Shown here: in pieces, positions 50,545 through 59,303 of the stretch
Layout: the number at the start of each line of letters is the position of its first letter
Position numbering within the stretch: the first letter of the stretch is position 1
NCBI GenBank assembly: GCA_965194655.1
Contig: OZ239148.1
Coordinates: 1,612,001-1,676,000 of the forward strand
Length of the DNA: 64,000 nt
Origin: Hahnella lacustris
GTDB lineage: Bacteria > Pseudomonadota > Gammaproteobacteria > Burkholderiales > Burkholderiaceae_A
Direction of reading: 5' to 3'
Notes under the pieces: model-generated
What the model was told of the DNA's origin: nothing
What the model saw: only the letters and a program-made list of their open reading frames with translations
Databases searched by the model: none
Position numbers and translations under genes: made by a program

Positions 50545-52490
50545 TGAGCCAGTGTAAGCGAGGGCTGAGCTCCATTGCCCCCAAACTCCCGATGGGTGTG
50601 TAGCTGGGCGGCACGCGCCCGAACGCTGGCCACGATCCCAGGGGCATCCAGCCCTTCGCGAGAGAGCAGCGCCGCATGATCACCATGGTCAATGAAAACA
50701 TCTGGAAGACCAAGGGCAAGAACCGAGGGCAACTGGGCGCACTGGGTCATCCCCGCGAGCGCCTCGATGACCGCGGAGCCGGCCCCCCCAGCCAATGCAT
50801 GCTCTTCGACGGTGACCAAGAGGTCGAAGTGCTCTACGCAATGAGCCAAGCACTCGAGATCCAGCGGCTTAATGAAACGCATGTTGATGACCGCAGCATT
50901 CAAGTCCTCGGCTGCCCTGAGCGCAGGTGCCACCATGCTGCCAAATGCAAGGAGACAGACCCGCAAGCCATGTGGCCCCGCCCCGCCCTCTCGCAGCGGC
51001 TCGGCCTTACCAACCTCCAAGGGCTCGAGCGCGTGCCCGGGCTCGACGCCCATACCCGCTCCCCTGGGATAGCGAACGGCCGAAGGCCCTGACAGCGTGA
51101 GTCCGGTGCTGAGCATGGCGCGACACTCCGGCTCATCTTTAGGCGCCATGATCACCATGTTGGGCAGGCAGCGCATAAAGGCGATGTCGAAGACACCCGC
51201 ATGGGTTGCTCCGTCAGCGCCCACCAGGCCGGCCCGATCAATCGCAAACAACACGGGAAGATTCTGAAGCGCCACATCGTGGACCAGTTGGTCGTAGCCA
51301 CGCTGCAGAAACGTGGAATAGATCGCGACCACCGGTCGAAGGCCCTCGCAGGCCATACCCGCCGCGACGGTGACGGCATGCTGCTCAGCGATGGCGACAT
51401 CGTGATAACGATCGGGAAACTTCTGAGAAAACTCGACCATGCCGGACCCCTCACGCATGGCAGGAGTAATTGCGACCACTCGAGAATCGGCTTGAGCTGC
51501 GTCACAGAGCCAGTCTCCAAACACCTTGGAGTATGTGGGCTTCGCTGGCTGAGCGACCGGGCGAATGCCCTCGCTGGGATCAAACTTACCCGGCCCGTGA
51601 TACGTGATGGGGTCCTCCTCGGCCAGCGCGTACCCCTGTCCCTTCTTTGTGACCACATGAAGAAACTGAGGGCCCTTGAGCTCTCGGAGGTTATGGAGCG
51701 CGGGAATCAGCGCGTCCAGATCATGGCCATCAATGGGACCAAAATAATTGAAGCCAAACTCCTCGAACAGGGTGCTGGGAGAGACCAGACCCTTCGCCCC
51801 ACCCTCGAGACGGCGCGCGATTTCGAGCACGGGAGGAACCGCAGAGAGCACCTGCTTTCCGAGCTCTCGTGCCGCAGAGTAAAAGCGACCGGACATCAGG
51901 CGCGCCAGATAGTTGCTCATCGCACCGACCGGCGGTGAGATCGACATCTCGTTGTCGTTCAAAATGACCAAGAGGTCGATGTCTTTATGAATACCCGCGT
52001 TGTTCATGGCCTCATAGGCCATACCCGCGCTCATGGCCCCATCGCCGATCACCGCAATGTGCCGACGCCGATGGGGTCCCTGATGTTCTCCCTTCTGGCG
52101 GGTGGCCAGGGCCATGCCCAGTGCGGCAGAAATGGACGTGGAGGAGTGCGCAGTGCCAAAGTGGTCATGCTCGCTCTCGCTCCGGCGAGGGAAACCTGAG
52201 ATTCCGTTGAGCTGGCGCAGCGTGTGCATTTGATCGCGTCGGCCGGTGAGAATCTTGTGAGGGTAGCTCTGGTGCCCCACGTCCCAGATCAGCCGGTCAA
52301 ATGGCGTCTGAAACACGTGATGAATGGCGATGGTGAGCTCCACCGTTCCGAGATTCGAGGAGAGATGCCCCCCTGTTCGGGCGACCGAGTGCAGCAAGAA
52401 CTCCCGGAGGTCAGCGGCAAGGTCCTTGAGTTGACGTCGCGTCAGAAGTCTCAAGTCTTGCGGGGATGAGATGTCATGCAAAGTGGACAT
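50541..52490 (-). CDS. dxs: 1-deoxy-D-xylulose-5-phosphate synthase
   Basis: 649 aa. A thiamine-diphosphate enzyme that condenses pyruvate and glyceraldehyde-3-phosphate, the first MEP-pathway step. TPP-binding GDGAMSAGMAYEAMNNAG near 155, the transketolase block DRAGLVGADGATHAGVFD near 430, and the N-terminal HLSSNLGTVELT are visible. It is 15 bp downstream of ispA and overlaps folE2. ispA and dxs together feed isoprenoid synthesis. Confidence 0.96.
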   Translation of the reverse strand: MSTLHDISSPQDLRLLTRRQLKDLAADLREFLLHSVARTGGHLSSNLGTVELTIAIHHVFQTPFDRLIWDVGHQSYPHKILTGRRDQMHTLRQLNGISGFPRRSESEHDHFGTAHSSTSISAALGMALATRQKGEHQGPHRRRHIAVIGDGAMSAGMAYEAMNNAGIHKDIDLLVILNDNEMSISPPVGAMSNYLARLMSGRFYSAARELGKQVLSAVPPVLEIARRLEGGAKGLVSPSTLFEEFGFNYFGPIDGHDLDALIPALHNLRELKGPQFLHVVTKKGQGYALAEEDPITYHGPGKFDPSEGIRPVAQPAKPTYSKVFGDWLCDAAQADSRVVAITPAMREGSGMVEFSQKFPDRYHDVAIAEQHAVTVAAGMACEGLRPVVAIYSTFLQRGYDQLVHDVALQNLPVLFAIDRAGLVGADGATHAGVFDIAFMRCLPNMVIMAPKDEPECRAMLSTGLTLSGPSAVRYPRGAGMGVEPGHALEPLEVGKAEPLREGGAGPHGLRVCLLAFGSMVAPALRAAEDLNAAVINMRFIKPLDLECLAHCVEHFDLLVTVEEHALAGGAGSAVIEALAGMTQCAQLPSVLALGLPDVFIDHGDHAALLSREGLDAPGIVASVRARAAQLHTHREFGGNGAQPSLTLAQ

Positions 52491-52505
52491 GTTCGAAACG
52501 ATGAA

Positions 52506-53426
52506 CTAATGGACGCGATGAGTCAATGCGAGGGCGAGCGCACGAAGGCGATCACCTTCGGGGCCAAGCGGCTCGATAGAGGCCAGCGCGTGGTCGAGCA
52601 AGGACTGGGCGTACGCTCGGCTGGCCTCGAGACCGAGTAAGCGAATAAAGGTGGGCTTGTCCTGGGCCTGATCTTTGCCAGCGGTCTTGCCCAGCGTATT
52701 GGAATCCGCCGTCGCATCGAGCACGTCGTCGATCACCTGAAAAGACAGGCCCAAGGCCTGAGCGTAAGCCAGAACACTGGCCCGCAAGTCTGGATCAGAG
52801 GCCTTGGGTCCGGCCAACACGCCCATCTCGGCAGATGCTGAAATGAGAGCGCCCGTTTTGAGGGCATGCATGGCCTCCAACTCCGACTGTGCCAGCGGGA
52901 CCCCCACAGCAGCAATATCGACCGCCTGCCCACCCGCCATGCCGCGTGCACCCGTCGCATTCGCCAAGGACCTGCACAGCGCGACTCGCGTCTGATCGGA
53001 GGCCTCAGTTGCCATGAGGAGCTCAAATGCGAGGGTCTGCAATCCATCCCCGACCAGTAGCGCAGTGGGCTCATCGAAGGCCACGTGAACGGTAGGCTGT
53101 CCTCGGCGCAGGTCATCGTCGTCCATACAGGGCAGGTCATCGTGGACGAGAGAGAATGCATGGACACACTCGACTGCAGCGGCGGCATCCAAGACCACCT
53201 GAGAGAGCGGATCCGCACCCGAGGCCTCGGCGCTTGCCATGAGCAGGAGGGCACGGGCGCGCTTTCCGCCATTGAGGACGGCATAAGACATGGCGGACCA
53301 GAGTCGGGTGAGTGCACGATGCTGGTGGCTGCCCTCGGCATGAAGATGCTTGGGATCGAGCACCGATTGCAGATGAAGGCTGAGCGCATCTGGCCATGAC
53401 GCTGGAACCACCGTAAAGAGGCTCAT
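52506..53426 (-). CDS. ispA: Farnesyl diphosphate synthase (polyprenyl synthetase)
   Basis: 306 aa. It extends DMAPP with IPP to farnesyl diphosphate. The first Asp-rich motif is HDDLPCMDDDDLRRG near 90 and the second is IDDVLDATAD near 235; the short-chain type fits the context. The start overlaps the xseB stop by 4 nt, and dxs follows. Confidence 0.94.
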   Translation of the reverse strand: MSLFTVVPASWPDALSLHLQSVLDPKHLHAEGSHQHRALTRLWSAMSYAVLNGGKRARALLLMASAEASGADPLSQVVLDAAAAVECVHAFSLVHDDLPCMDDDDLRRGQPTVHVAFDEPTALLVGDGLQTLAFELLMATEASDQTRVALCRSLANATGARGMAGGQAVDIAAVGVPLAQSELEAMHALKTGALISASAEMGVLAGPKASDPDLRASVLAYAQALGLSFQVIDDVLDATADSNTLGKTAGKDQAQDKPTFIRLLGLEASRAYAQSLLDHALASIEPLGPEGDRLRALALALTHRVH

Positions 53427-53671
53427 GGACTCTCTCCGAGGATATCGGAGCGGAGGACGCGACTCGTCCCTTTTGCGTCGATCACCTCCAGCTCTTTCTG
53501 TGCGGTCTCCAAGAGGGTCTGGGCATGACGCATGAGGGCGACCCCTCGCTCGTAGGCCTTCAATGCATCGGCCAGAGCAAGCTGCCCCCCCTCGAGTCGA
53601 GCGGTCTCGCGTTCGAGCGCAGTCATTGCATCTTCGAAGCTGAGTGCAGTGATTTGATCCATATCATCCAT
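53423..53671 (-). CDS. xseB: Exodeoxyribonuclease VII small subunit
   Basis: 82 aa, two-helix XseB family (SFEDAMTALERETARLEGGQ, ALKAYERGVALMRHAQTLL). It binds XseA. Three starts are possible: GTG 53677, ATG 53671 and ATG 53662. ATG 53671 lies exactly 6 nt after a TACAAT box; ATG 53662 has GGAG 9 nt upstream. It leads the xseB-ispA-dxs-folE2 operon. Confidence 0.9.
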   Translation of the reverse strand: MDDMDQITALSFEDAMTALERETARLEGGQLALADALKAYERGVALMRHAQTLLETAQKELEVIDAKGTSRVLRSDILGESP

Positions 53672-53677
53672 CTCCAC

Positions 53678-53683
53678 ATTGTA
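53678..53683 (-). promoter_or_regulatory. -10 box immediately before xseB
   Basis: TACAAT on the minus strand, 6 nt before ATG 53671. If transcription starts about 7 nt downstream, the GGAG that could serve ATG 53662 would lie outside the message. Confidence 0.4.
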
Positions 53684-53708
53684 GACGCCCCCAATGAGGG
53701 ATTGCGGG

Positions 53709-53714
53709 TATACT
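53709..53714 (+). promoter_or_regulatory. -10 box for the Rieske oxygenase gene
   Basis: TATACT predicts a leader of about 30 nt that includes the strong ribosome site GGGAGGG before ATG 53751. The -35 is weak. Confidence 0.4.
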
Positions 53715-53750
53715 CGAGCGCTTTCCTTTCTTGGCTCGGGAGGGATTTCG

Positions 53751-54854
53751 ATGAGTGATGTCGGAACCTTTTCTAGGCTGATCCCCAGCAGCGCACAACT
53801 GCCGGTTCATGCCTATTTTGACGAAGCGCTTCTAGCCCAAGAGCGCATCCACTGCTTTCAGGCAGGGCCTGGCTACGTCGGTCACCAGTTAATGGTTCCC
53901 GAGGTGGGTCACTACGCCACGCTCGCGCACGAAGACCACGGACGGCTCCTGGTTCAGAACCACAGCGGTTTTGAAGTGCTGAGCAATGTCTGTCGACATC
54001 GGCAGGCGATCATGCTAGAGGGGAAAGGGCAAACCCAACAGATTGTCTGCCCCTTGCATCGCTGGACCTACGACCTCCATGGTGAGCTGATTGGCGCACC
54101 TCACTTTGCCGAGGACCCTTGTAAGCACCTCATGCGCAAGCCCCTCAGCAATTGGAATGGGCTTTTGTTTGAGGGCAATGCAACGCTCCTTCAAGAGCTG
54201 CAGCAGGTCCCCTTCTTCGACAAGCTGAATTTTGACGGCTATGTCCACGCTCATACCCAGCACCATCTCTGCGAATACAACTGGAAGAGCTTTATCGAGG
54301 TCTACATGGACGACTATCATGTGGCCCCGTTCCATCCAGGCCTTGGGAACTTTGTCGACTGCAATGACCTCCGATGGCACTTTGGGGATCACTACAACAT
54401 TCAGGCGGTTGGGATTACGCCGCTCTCGAATGCAGCCACTCCGGTGTATCAACGATGGCAGCAAGAGGTCTTGCGCATGCACGATGGCAAGCTCCCAGAC
54501 TTCGGTGCCATCTGGATGACGATTTATCCGAACATCATGGTCGAGTGGTACCCCAAGGTGTTGGTGGTCTCTCACCTTCATCCCATCTCGCCCCAACGCA
54601 CCATCAACGTGGTTGAGTTTTACTACCCCGAAGAGATTGCCTATTTCGAGCCGAGCTACGTGGAGGCACAACAGGCTGCGTACAACGAGACAGTGCTCGA
54701 GGACGACGAGATTGCCATTCGAATGGATCGCGGTCGGCGTGCATTGATGAATCGAGGCGTCAACGAGATTGGGCCTTACCATTCACCCATGGAAGACGGC
54801 ATGCTTCACTTCCATGAATATCTGCGCAAGGCCTTGGCAGGGCGCGGCCTATAA
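53751..54854 (+). CDS. Rieske-type aromatic ring-hydroxylating oxygenase, alpha subunit-like
   Basis: 367 aa. An N-terminal Rieske [2Fe-2S] domain (CRHRQ near 82 and CPLHRWTY near 100) is followed by the mononuclear iron domain with NWKSFIEVYMDDYHVAPFHP (His, His and a downstream Asp expected). The substrate is unknown. No reductase or beta subunit lies beside it, though fpr is at 62 kb. ATG 53751 has GGGAGGG 6 nt upstream. It is divergent from xseB and 18 bp ahead of the sulfurtransferase gene, with which it probably shares a message. Confidence 0.88.
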   Translation: MSDVGTFSRLIPSSAQLPVHAYFDEALLAQERIHCFQAGPGYVGHQLMVPEVGHYATLAHEDHGRLLVQNHSGFEVLSNVCRHRQAIMLEGKGQTQQIVCPLHRWTYDLHGELIGAPHFAEDPCKHLMRKPLSNWNGLLFEGNATLLQELQQVPFFDKLNFDGYVHAHTQHHLCEYNWKSFIEVYMDDYHVAPFHPGLGNFVDCNDLRWHFGDHYNIQAVGITPLSNAATPVYQRWQQEVLRMHDGKLPDFGAIWMTIYPNIMVEWYPKVLVVSHLHPISPQRTINVVEFYYPEEIAYFEPSYVEAQQAAYNETVLEDDEIAIRMDRGRRALMNRGVNEIGPYHSPMEDGMLHFHEYLRKALAGRGL

Positions 54855-54872
54855 ACGAAAGCCTTTGTTGCC

Positions 54873-55733
54873 ATGACCCCACTGATCACCCCCCAGCAAC
54901 TGGTCAACATGCCCGACGACGTTCTGGTGATCGATGTCCAGCACAGCCTCCAGGATCCCTTTGCTGGGCTCCGAGCATATGCTGCAGGCCACCTTCCTCA
55001 AGCGGCTTTCCTCTCCGTGGCACAAGACCTCGCCGATGATGAGCATGAGGGCCCCGAGGGTGGTCGCCATCCTCTGCCCAATCCCCATCACTTCTGCGAC
55101 CGGCTCGCGGAGCTTGGCGCGCGCGAGGACACGCTGTTGGTCGCCTACGATGCCTCGGGCGGAGTGTATGCCTCGAGGTTTTGGTGGCTCGCCCGTCACG
55201 TCGGACACCTCAAGGTGGCCATTCTCGACGGAGGGCTACAGGCTTGGGTCGCAGAAGGCGGCCAGCTGCAGACGGACGATTTCAAGAAAGCTCGATCTGG
55301 GCGAATGACCCCACGTCCCACCCTTTGCCCGAGATGGAGCGTGGAGATGGTCGAGAGCTGGGTCCAATCCGGTGCATTGCCCGACATTGCAGTCTTACTC
55401 GACGCACGATCTCCCGAACGATTTCGCGGGGACGAAGAGCCCCTCGACCCAGTCGCGGGGCATATCCCGGGCGCCATCAATCGGCCCTACACGGAAAATC
55501 TCCAGCCCGACGGTCGGTTTAAGCTCCCCTCCGTCTTGAGAGAGGAGTTTGAGGCTCTGCTCCAAGGGCAAGACCCCAGCGCCATCGTGCACAGCTGTGG
55601 GTCAGGCATCAGTGCATGTCACAACCTGGTGGCCATGGAAGCTGCCGGGCTTCCGGGAAGTGCGCTCTATCCAGGGTCTTGGAGCGAGTGGTGCTCCAAT
55701 CCCAAGCGGCCCATTGCGACCGGGCCGGCTTAA
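54873..55733 (+). CDS. Thiosulfate/3-mercaptopyruvate sulfurtransferase
   Basis: 286 aa with tandem rhodanese domains. The N-terminal one is inactive-type; the C-terminal one carries the active loop CGSGISA (near 247), close to the CGSGVTA loop of mercaptopyruvate sulfurtransferases. YDASGGVYASRFWW and GHIPGAINRPY are further family blocks. It moves sulfane sulfur to thiol acceptors. It follows the Rieske gene by 18 bp and converges on the zeta-GST gene. Confidence 0.9.
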   Translation: MTPLITPQQLVNMPDDVLVIDVQHSLQDPFAGLRAYAAGHLPQAAFLSVAQDLADDEHEGPEGGRHPLPNPHHFCDRLAELGAREDTLLVAYDASGGVYASRFWWLARHVGHLKVAILDGGLQAWVAEGGQLQTDDFKKARSGRMTPRPTLCPRWSVEMVESWVQSGALPDIAVLLDARSPERFRGDEEPLDPVAGHIPGAINRPYTENLQPDGRFKLPSVLREEFEALLQGQDPSAIVHSCGSGISACHNLVAMEAAGLPGSALYPGSWSEWCSNPKRPIATGPA

Positions 55734-55737
55734 GGCA

Positions 55738-55758
55738 GCCAGTTAAGGTTTAACTGGC
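55738..55758. terminator. Hairpin between convergent genes
   Basis: GCCAGTTAA-GGT-TTAACTGGC is a perfect 9-bp stem with a 3-nt loop. It starts 5 bp after the sulfurtransferase stop and contains the stop codon of the zeta-GST gene. There is no T-tract, so it may act as a weak or Rho-assisted bidirectional terminator. Confidence 0.5.
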
Positions 55759-56423
55759 GGCAGGGACAAAGCACCAGGCTCCCCCTCTGCATCGGGCTGG
55801 CTAAACGGATAGGCCGCACGGACCCAGGGCATTTGAAGCAGTCGGGATTCGATCTCTAAGATGCGATCAAGTCCCTCAAGCGAAACACCAGAAATTCTCG
55901 CGTTAAAAACCTGTGGCATGAGCACACAGTCCGCCAGACCCGGCTGATCTCCATGACAGAAGGTTCCCGAACCACCACGCACTAACTGCCGCTCAAAGGC
56001 TGCAAGCCCATCGCGAACCCAGTGTGCGTACCAGTCGTCTCGTGCAGTCTGCGAGAGACCCAACTCCCCGCTTAAGTACTTCAGCACGCGCAGGTTGTTG
56101 AGTGGATGAATCTCACAGGCGATCAACAAGGCCAACGCCCTCACTCGCGCTCGACCAGCGGCATCGCTCGGCAACAGAGCGGGCTGAGGGAAACGATCCT
56201 CTAGGTACTCCAGAATGGCCAATGACTGTGTGAGTGCCAGTCCGTCCATTTCGAGAACGGGGACCAGTCCTTCTGGCGTCAGCGCCTGATAGGCCGAGGC
56301 CTGATGCTCACCCTTTCGCAGGTGAACAGGAAGCAAGGTGAACGGGATCGCTTTGAGGGCGAGCCCGAGTCGAACCCGATAGGCGGCTGACGACCGCCAG
56401 AAACTGTGGAGGCGCACTTCCAT
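55743..56423 (-). CDS. Zeta-class glutathione transferase (maleylpyruvate/maleylacetoacetate isomerase)
   Basis: 226 aa. The zeta-GST active-site region reads RSSAAYRVRLGLALK, where the common form is SSxSxRVR. The thioredoxin-like half ends with LTQSLAILEYLEDRFP, and the helical domain includes CEIHPLNNLRVLKYL. It isomerises maleylpyruvate (gentisate route, NagL) or maleylacetoacetate (tyrosine route, MaiA). The partner 14 bp upstream is FAH-type, compatible with either; no ring-cleaving dioxygenase is in the window. Confidence 0.88.
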   Translation of the reverse strand: MEVRLHSFWRSSAAYRVRLGLALKAIPFTLLPVHLRKGEHQASAYQALTPEGLVPVLEMDGLALTQSLAILEYLEDRFPQPALLPSDAAGRARVRALALLIACEIHPLNNLRVLKYLSGELGLSQTARDDWYAHWVRDGLAAFERQLVRGGSGTFCHGDQPGLADCVLMPQVFNARISGVSLEGLDRILEIESRLLQMPWVRAAYPFSQPDAEGEPGALSLPPVKP

Positions 56424-56437
56424 CGACTTGGCGTGCG

Positions 56438-57130
56438 CTATACGACCCGAATGGACAATGCAGGCAGGCCATCAAACTGGGCCTCTACAAGGTCACCGCG
56501 CTTGACCGGACCCACGCCCGCAGGCGTTCCGGTGTAAATCAGATCGCCAGCCTCCAGCGACCAGGCCTTGGAGAGCTCCGCCATCATCTCAGCCAGCGGC
56601 CAAATGAGCTGAGAGAGATTGCCAGCCTGTCGAGAAGCGCCATTGACGGAGAGCGAGATGGCTCCAGCCGTGAGCAGGCCACGATCACCCACCGGGACCA
56701 GCGGACCGATCGGGGCCCCTTGGTCAAAAGCCTTGCCAATTTCCCATGGTTTTCCGGCCTTCTTCATCTCGGCCTGGCGATCGCGTCGGGTCATGTCGAG
56801 TCCGAGGGCATAGCCCCAGATGCAGGCAGCTGCATCGCGGGGGGTGAGGTTCTTGCCGCCGCAGGCCAAGGCCACCACCAGCTCAACCTCGTGATGGCAG
56901 TCGTCAGTGGCCATGGGATAGGGCCAGTCCGTGGTCTGTCCGGCAGGCACTGGGAAAAGCGCATCGGAAGGCTTGAGGAAAAAGAAAGGGGGCTCGCGTC
57001 CGGTGTCTCCCATTTCGATGGCGTGATCCGCATAGTTACGCCCCACGCAGTACACACGACGCACTGGGAATCGTTGGCTGTCGTTGTGGATGGGGATGGA
57101 AACAGGGTGAACCTGGGGCAACGGCAGCAT
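56438..57130 (-). CDS. Fumarylacetoacetate hydrolase family protein (probable fumarylpyruvate hydrolase)
   Basis: 230 aa, the short FAH form typical of fumarylpyruvate hydrolases such as NagK. Motifs: VGRNYADHAIEMG, PFFFLKPSDAL, metal-binding HHEVELVVALA, and the C-terminal TGTPAGVGPVKRGD. It is expected to split fumarylpyruvate into fumarate and pyruvate, the step after the zeta-GST. ATG 57130 has AAGGAG 4 nt upstream. It follows dnaB by 14 bp on the same strand. Confidence 0.88.
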   Translation of the reverse strand: MLPLPQVHPVSIPIHNDSQRFPVRRVYCVGRNYADHAIEMGDTGREPPFFFLKPSDALFPVPAGQTTDWPYPMATDDCHHEVELVVALACGGKNLTPRDAAACIWGYALGLDMTRRDRQAEMKKAGKPWEIGKAFDQGAPIGPLVPVGDRGLLTAGAISLSVNGASRQAGNLSQLIWPLAEMMAELSKAWSLEAGDLIYTGTPAGVGPVKRGDLVEAQFDGLPALSIRVV

Positions 57131-57144
57131 AGAACTCCTTCGGT

Positions 57145-58530
57145 CTAAAAAGGCGCGTCTCCATAGCCCGAGGGCGGGGGGGGCGCGTGATTATCGAATT
57201 TGGTGAACTGACCGAGGAAGGTTAGCCGGACTGTCCCGATGGGTCCATTCCGTTGTTTCCCGATGATGATTTCAGCGACTCCCTTGTCCGGGGAATCTGG
57301 CCGGTAGACCTCATCTCGATAAATGAAGAGGATGACGTCCGCATCCTGCTCAATGGCACCCGATTCACGCAGGTCGCTCATCACCGGCCGCTTGTCCGTT
57401 CGCTGCTCAACCGTTCGATTCAGCTGGGACAGGGCAATCACGGGACAGCCCAACTCCTTGGCCAGCCCCTTGAGGGATCGGGTGATCTCAGAGATTTCGG
57501 TGGTGCGGTTCTCGTTGCTGCTGGTCCCACTCATCAGCTGAATGTAATCCACGATGATGAGGCCCAAACCACCGGACTGACGATGAAGCCGACGCGCGCG
57601 AGAGCGAAGCTCGAGAGGATTGAGGCCCGGCGTCTCATCGATATGGACCTGAACGCCTGTCATGCGCTGAACCGCATGGGTCATTCGGTCCCAGTCCTCC
57701 TCATGCAGACGACCCGTGCGAATGCGTTGCGCATCAATTCGACCGACGGAACAGAGCATGCGCAAAGCCAGCTGCTCTGCGCCCATTTCCATACTGAAGA
57801 CGGCGATCGGAAGCCCTTGGTCGACTGCCACATGCTCACCGATGTTGAGGGCGAAAGAGGTCTTTCCCATGGAGGGGCGCCCGGCTACGATGATCAGGTC
57901 GCCCGCATGCATTCCGGCGGTCTTCTGATCGAGATCGATAAACCCAGAGGGCACGCCTGTGACATCGGATGGATTGGGGTTGCGCGCCAGTTCATCGACC
58001 TGCTTGACCACCTTCTTGATGATCTGATCGAAAGGAACAATGCTGTTCGAGCCACGGGCACCCTCCTCCCCGATATGGAAGATCTTGGACTCGGCCTCGT
58101 CGAGAATCTGGCGCGTCTCACGACCTTCAGGGTTGAGGGCGGTCGTCGCAATGTCATCGCTGACCGAGATGAGCTGCCTCAGGACCGCGCGATCCCGGAC
58201 AATCTCTCCGTATCGCCGAATATTCGCGGCGGAGGGAGTTTCGGTTGCCAGCGCATTGAGATAGGGCAGCCCCCCCGCAGGATCGGCCTGACCCACTGAC
58301 TGGAGCGCTTCAAAGACAGTGACGACGTCGGCCGGTCTCGCCTGGTCGATGAGACGGGTGATGGACTCAAAGATGAGTCGATGTTCAGCACGGTAGAAAT
58401 CGTTCGGGCGAAGAATGTCTCCCACCCGATCCCATGCGGTATTGTCGATGAGCAGGCCGCCTAGAACGGCAGCCTCAGCCTCGATCGAATGAGGAGGGAG
58501 TCGCAGCGCCTGAATGCTGTCGTCTGCCAA
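57145..58530 (-). CDS. dnaB: Replicative DNA helicase DnaB
   Basis: 461 aa. An N-terminal DnaB domain (about 10-115) is followed by a RecA-like motor with Walker A GRPSMGKTSFALN near 210 and Walker B region LIIVDYIQLMSG near 320. It unwinds DNA at the replication fork. The start is TTG 58530 with AAGGAG 7 nt upstream. It is the last gene of the rpsF-priB-rpsR-rplI group, a standard betaproteobacterial arrangement. Confidence 0.96.
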   Translation of the reverse strand: MADDSIQALRLPPHSIEAEAAVLGGLLIDNTAWDRVGDILRPNDFYRAEHRLIFESITRLIDQARPADVVTVFEALQSVGQADPAGGLPYLNALATETPSAANIRRYGEIVRDRAVLRQLISVSDDIATTALNPEGRETRQILDEAESKIFHIGEEGARGSNSIVPFDQIIKKVVKQVDELARNPNPSDVTGVPSGFIDLDQKTAGMHAGDLIIVAGRPSMGKTSFALNIGEHVAVDQGLPIAVFSMEMGAEQLALRMLCSVGRIDAQRIRTGRLHEEDWDRMTHAVQRMTGVQVHIDETPGLNPLELRSRARRLHRQSGGLGLIIVDYIQLMSGTSSNENRTTEISEITRSLKGLAKELGCPVIALSQLNRTVEQRTDKRPVMSDLRESGAIEQDADVILFIYRDEVYRPDSPDKGVAEIIIGKQRNGPIGTVRLTFLGQFTKFDNHAPPPPSGYGDAPF

Positions 58531-58559
58531 GACGCGACTCCTTCCTCTGGCCCCGAACC

Positions 58560-59012
58560 TTAGGCAGCCTCTCCGATTACGCGAACGGTCACCGTCACCA
58601 CCACATCCGTGTGCGGTGCGATCTCGACGGAAAAATCACCGACCGTCTTCAGGGGGCCGTTGGGCAAACGCACCTGAGCCTTAGCAATGCTATGGCCAGC
58701 CTTGCCGAGGGCCTCAGCGATGTCGAAGTTAGTGACTGAACCAAACAAGCGACCATCCACACCGGCCTTCTGGCGCACTTCGACGACGATTCCGTCAATC
58801 TTTGAGCCCAAGGCCTGAGCAGCAGCGAGGCGCTCGGAGGCGGCCTTTTCAATCTCGACGCGCTTGGCTTCGAACTCGGCAATCGCTGACGTGGTTGCGC
58901 GACGGGCCATGCCCTGGGGAATGAGGAAGTTACGGGCGTAACCGTCTTTCACGCGAACCACCTCGCCGAGGGTGCCCAGATTGCTGATTTTTTCCAACAG
59001 AATGACTTGCAT
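58560..59012 (-). CDS. rplI: 50S ribosomal protein L9
   Basis: 150 aa, standard length. The N-terminal rRNA-binding domain opens MQVILLEKISNLGTLGE with VKDGYARNFLIPQGMA, followed by the long connecting helix and the C-terminal domain (LFGSVTNFDIAEAL). GAGGT lies 6 nt before the ATG. Confidence 0.97.
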   Translation of the reverse strand: MQVILLEKISNLGTLGEVVRVKDGYARNFLIPQGMARRATTSAIAEFEAKRVEIEKAASERLAAAQALGSKIDGIVVEVRQKAGVDGRLFGSVTNFDIAEALGKAGHSIAKAQVRLPNGPLKTVGDFSVEIAPHTDVVVTVTVRVIGEAA

Positions 59013-59027
59013 GGGGTGACCTCTTGC

Positions 59028-59303
59028 TTAGTGGTTATCGGTAAATGCGATGAGCGACAGAAACCGGGCGCGCTTGATGGCGGTCGTGAGCTGTCGCTGG
59101 TATTTCGCGCTGGTGCCGGTGATCCGTGCGGGAATGATCTTTCCCGTCTCGGTCACAAAGTCCTTGAGCGTGTCGATGTCTTTGTAGTCGATCTGCTCCA
59201 CACCCTCAGCGGTGAAGCGACAGACGCGCTTACGCTTGAAGAGCGCGCTCTGCGTATTGCGCTTGGGACGTTTCTTGTCTATGGGTTTTTTGTTAAATGC
59301 CAT
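59028..59303 (-). CDS. rpsR: 30S ribosomal protein S18
   Basis: 91 aa. S18 signatures are YKDIDTLKDFVTETGKIIPAR and TGTSAKYQRQLTTAIKRAR, in parts; the N-terminal extension is Lys-rich. GGAG lies 7 nt before the ATG. It overlaps the end of priB by 11 nt. Confidence 0.97.
   Translation of the reverse strand: MAFNKKPIDKKRPKRNTQSALFKRKRVCRFTAEGVEQIDYKDIDTLKDFVTETGKIIPARITGTSAKYQRQLTTAIKRARFLSLIAFTDNH

Noticed and set aside
55738..55758. Strong intrinsic terminator after the sulfurtransferase gene
   Set aside because: The 9-bp stem is real but no T-tract follows on either strand, so I list it only as a hairpin of moderate confidence.
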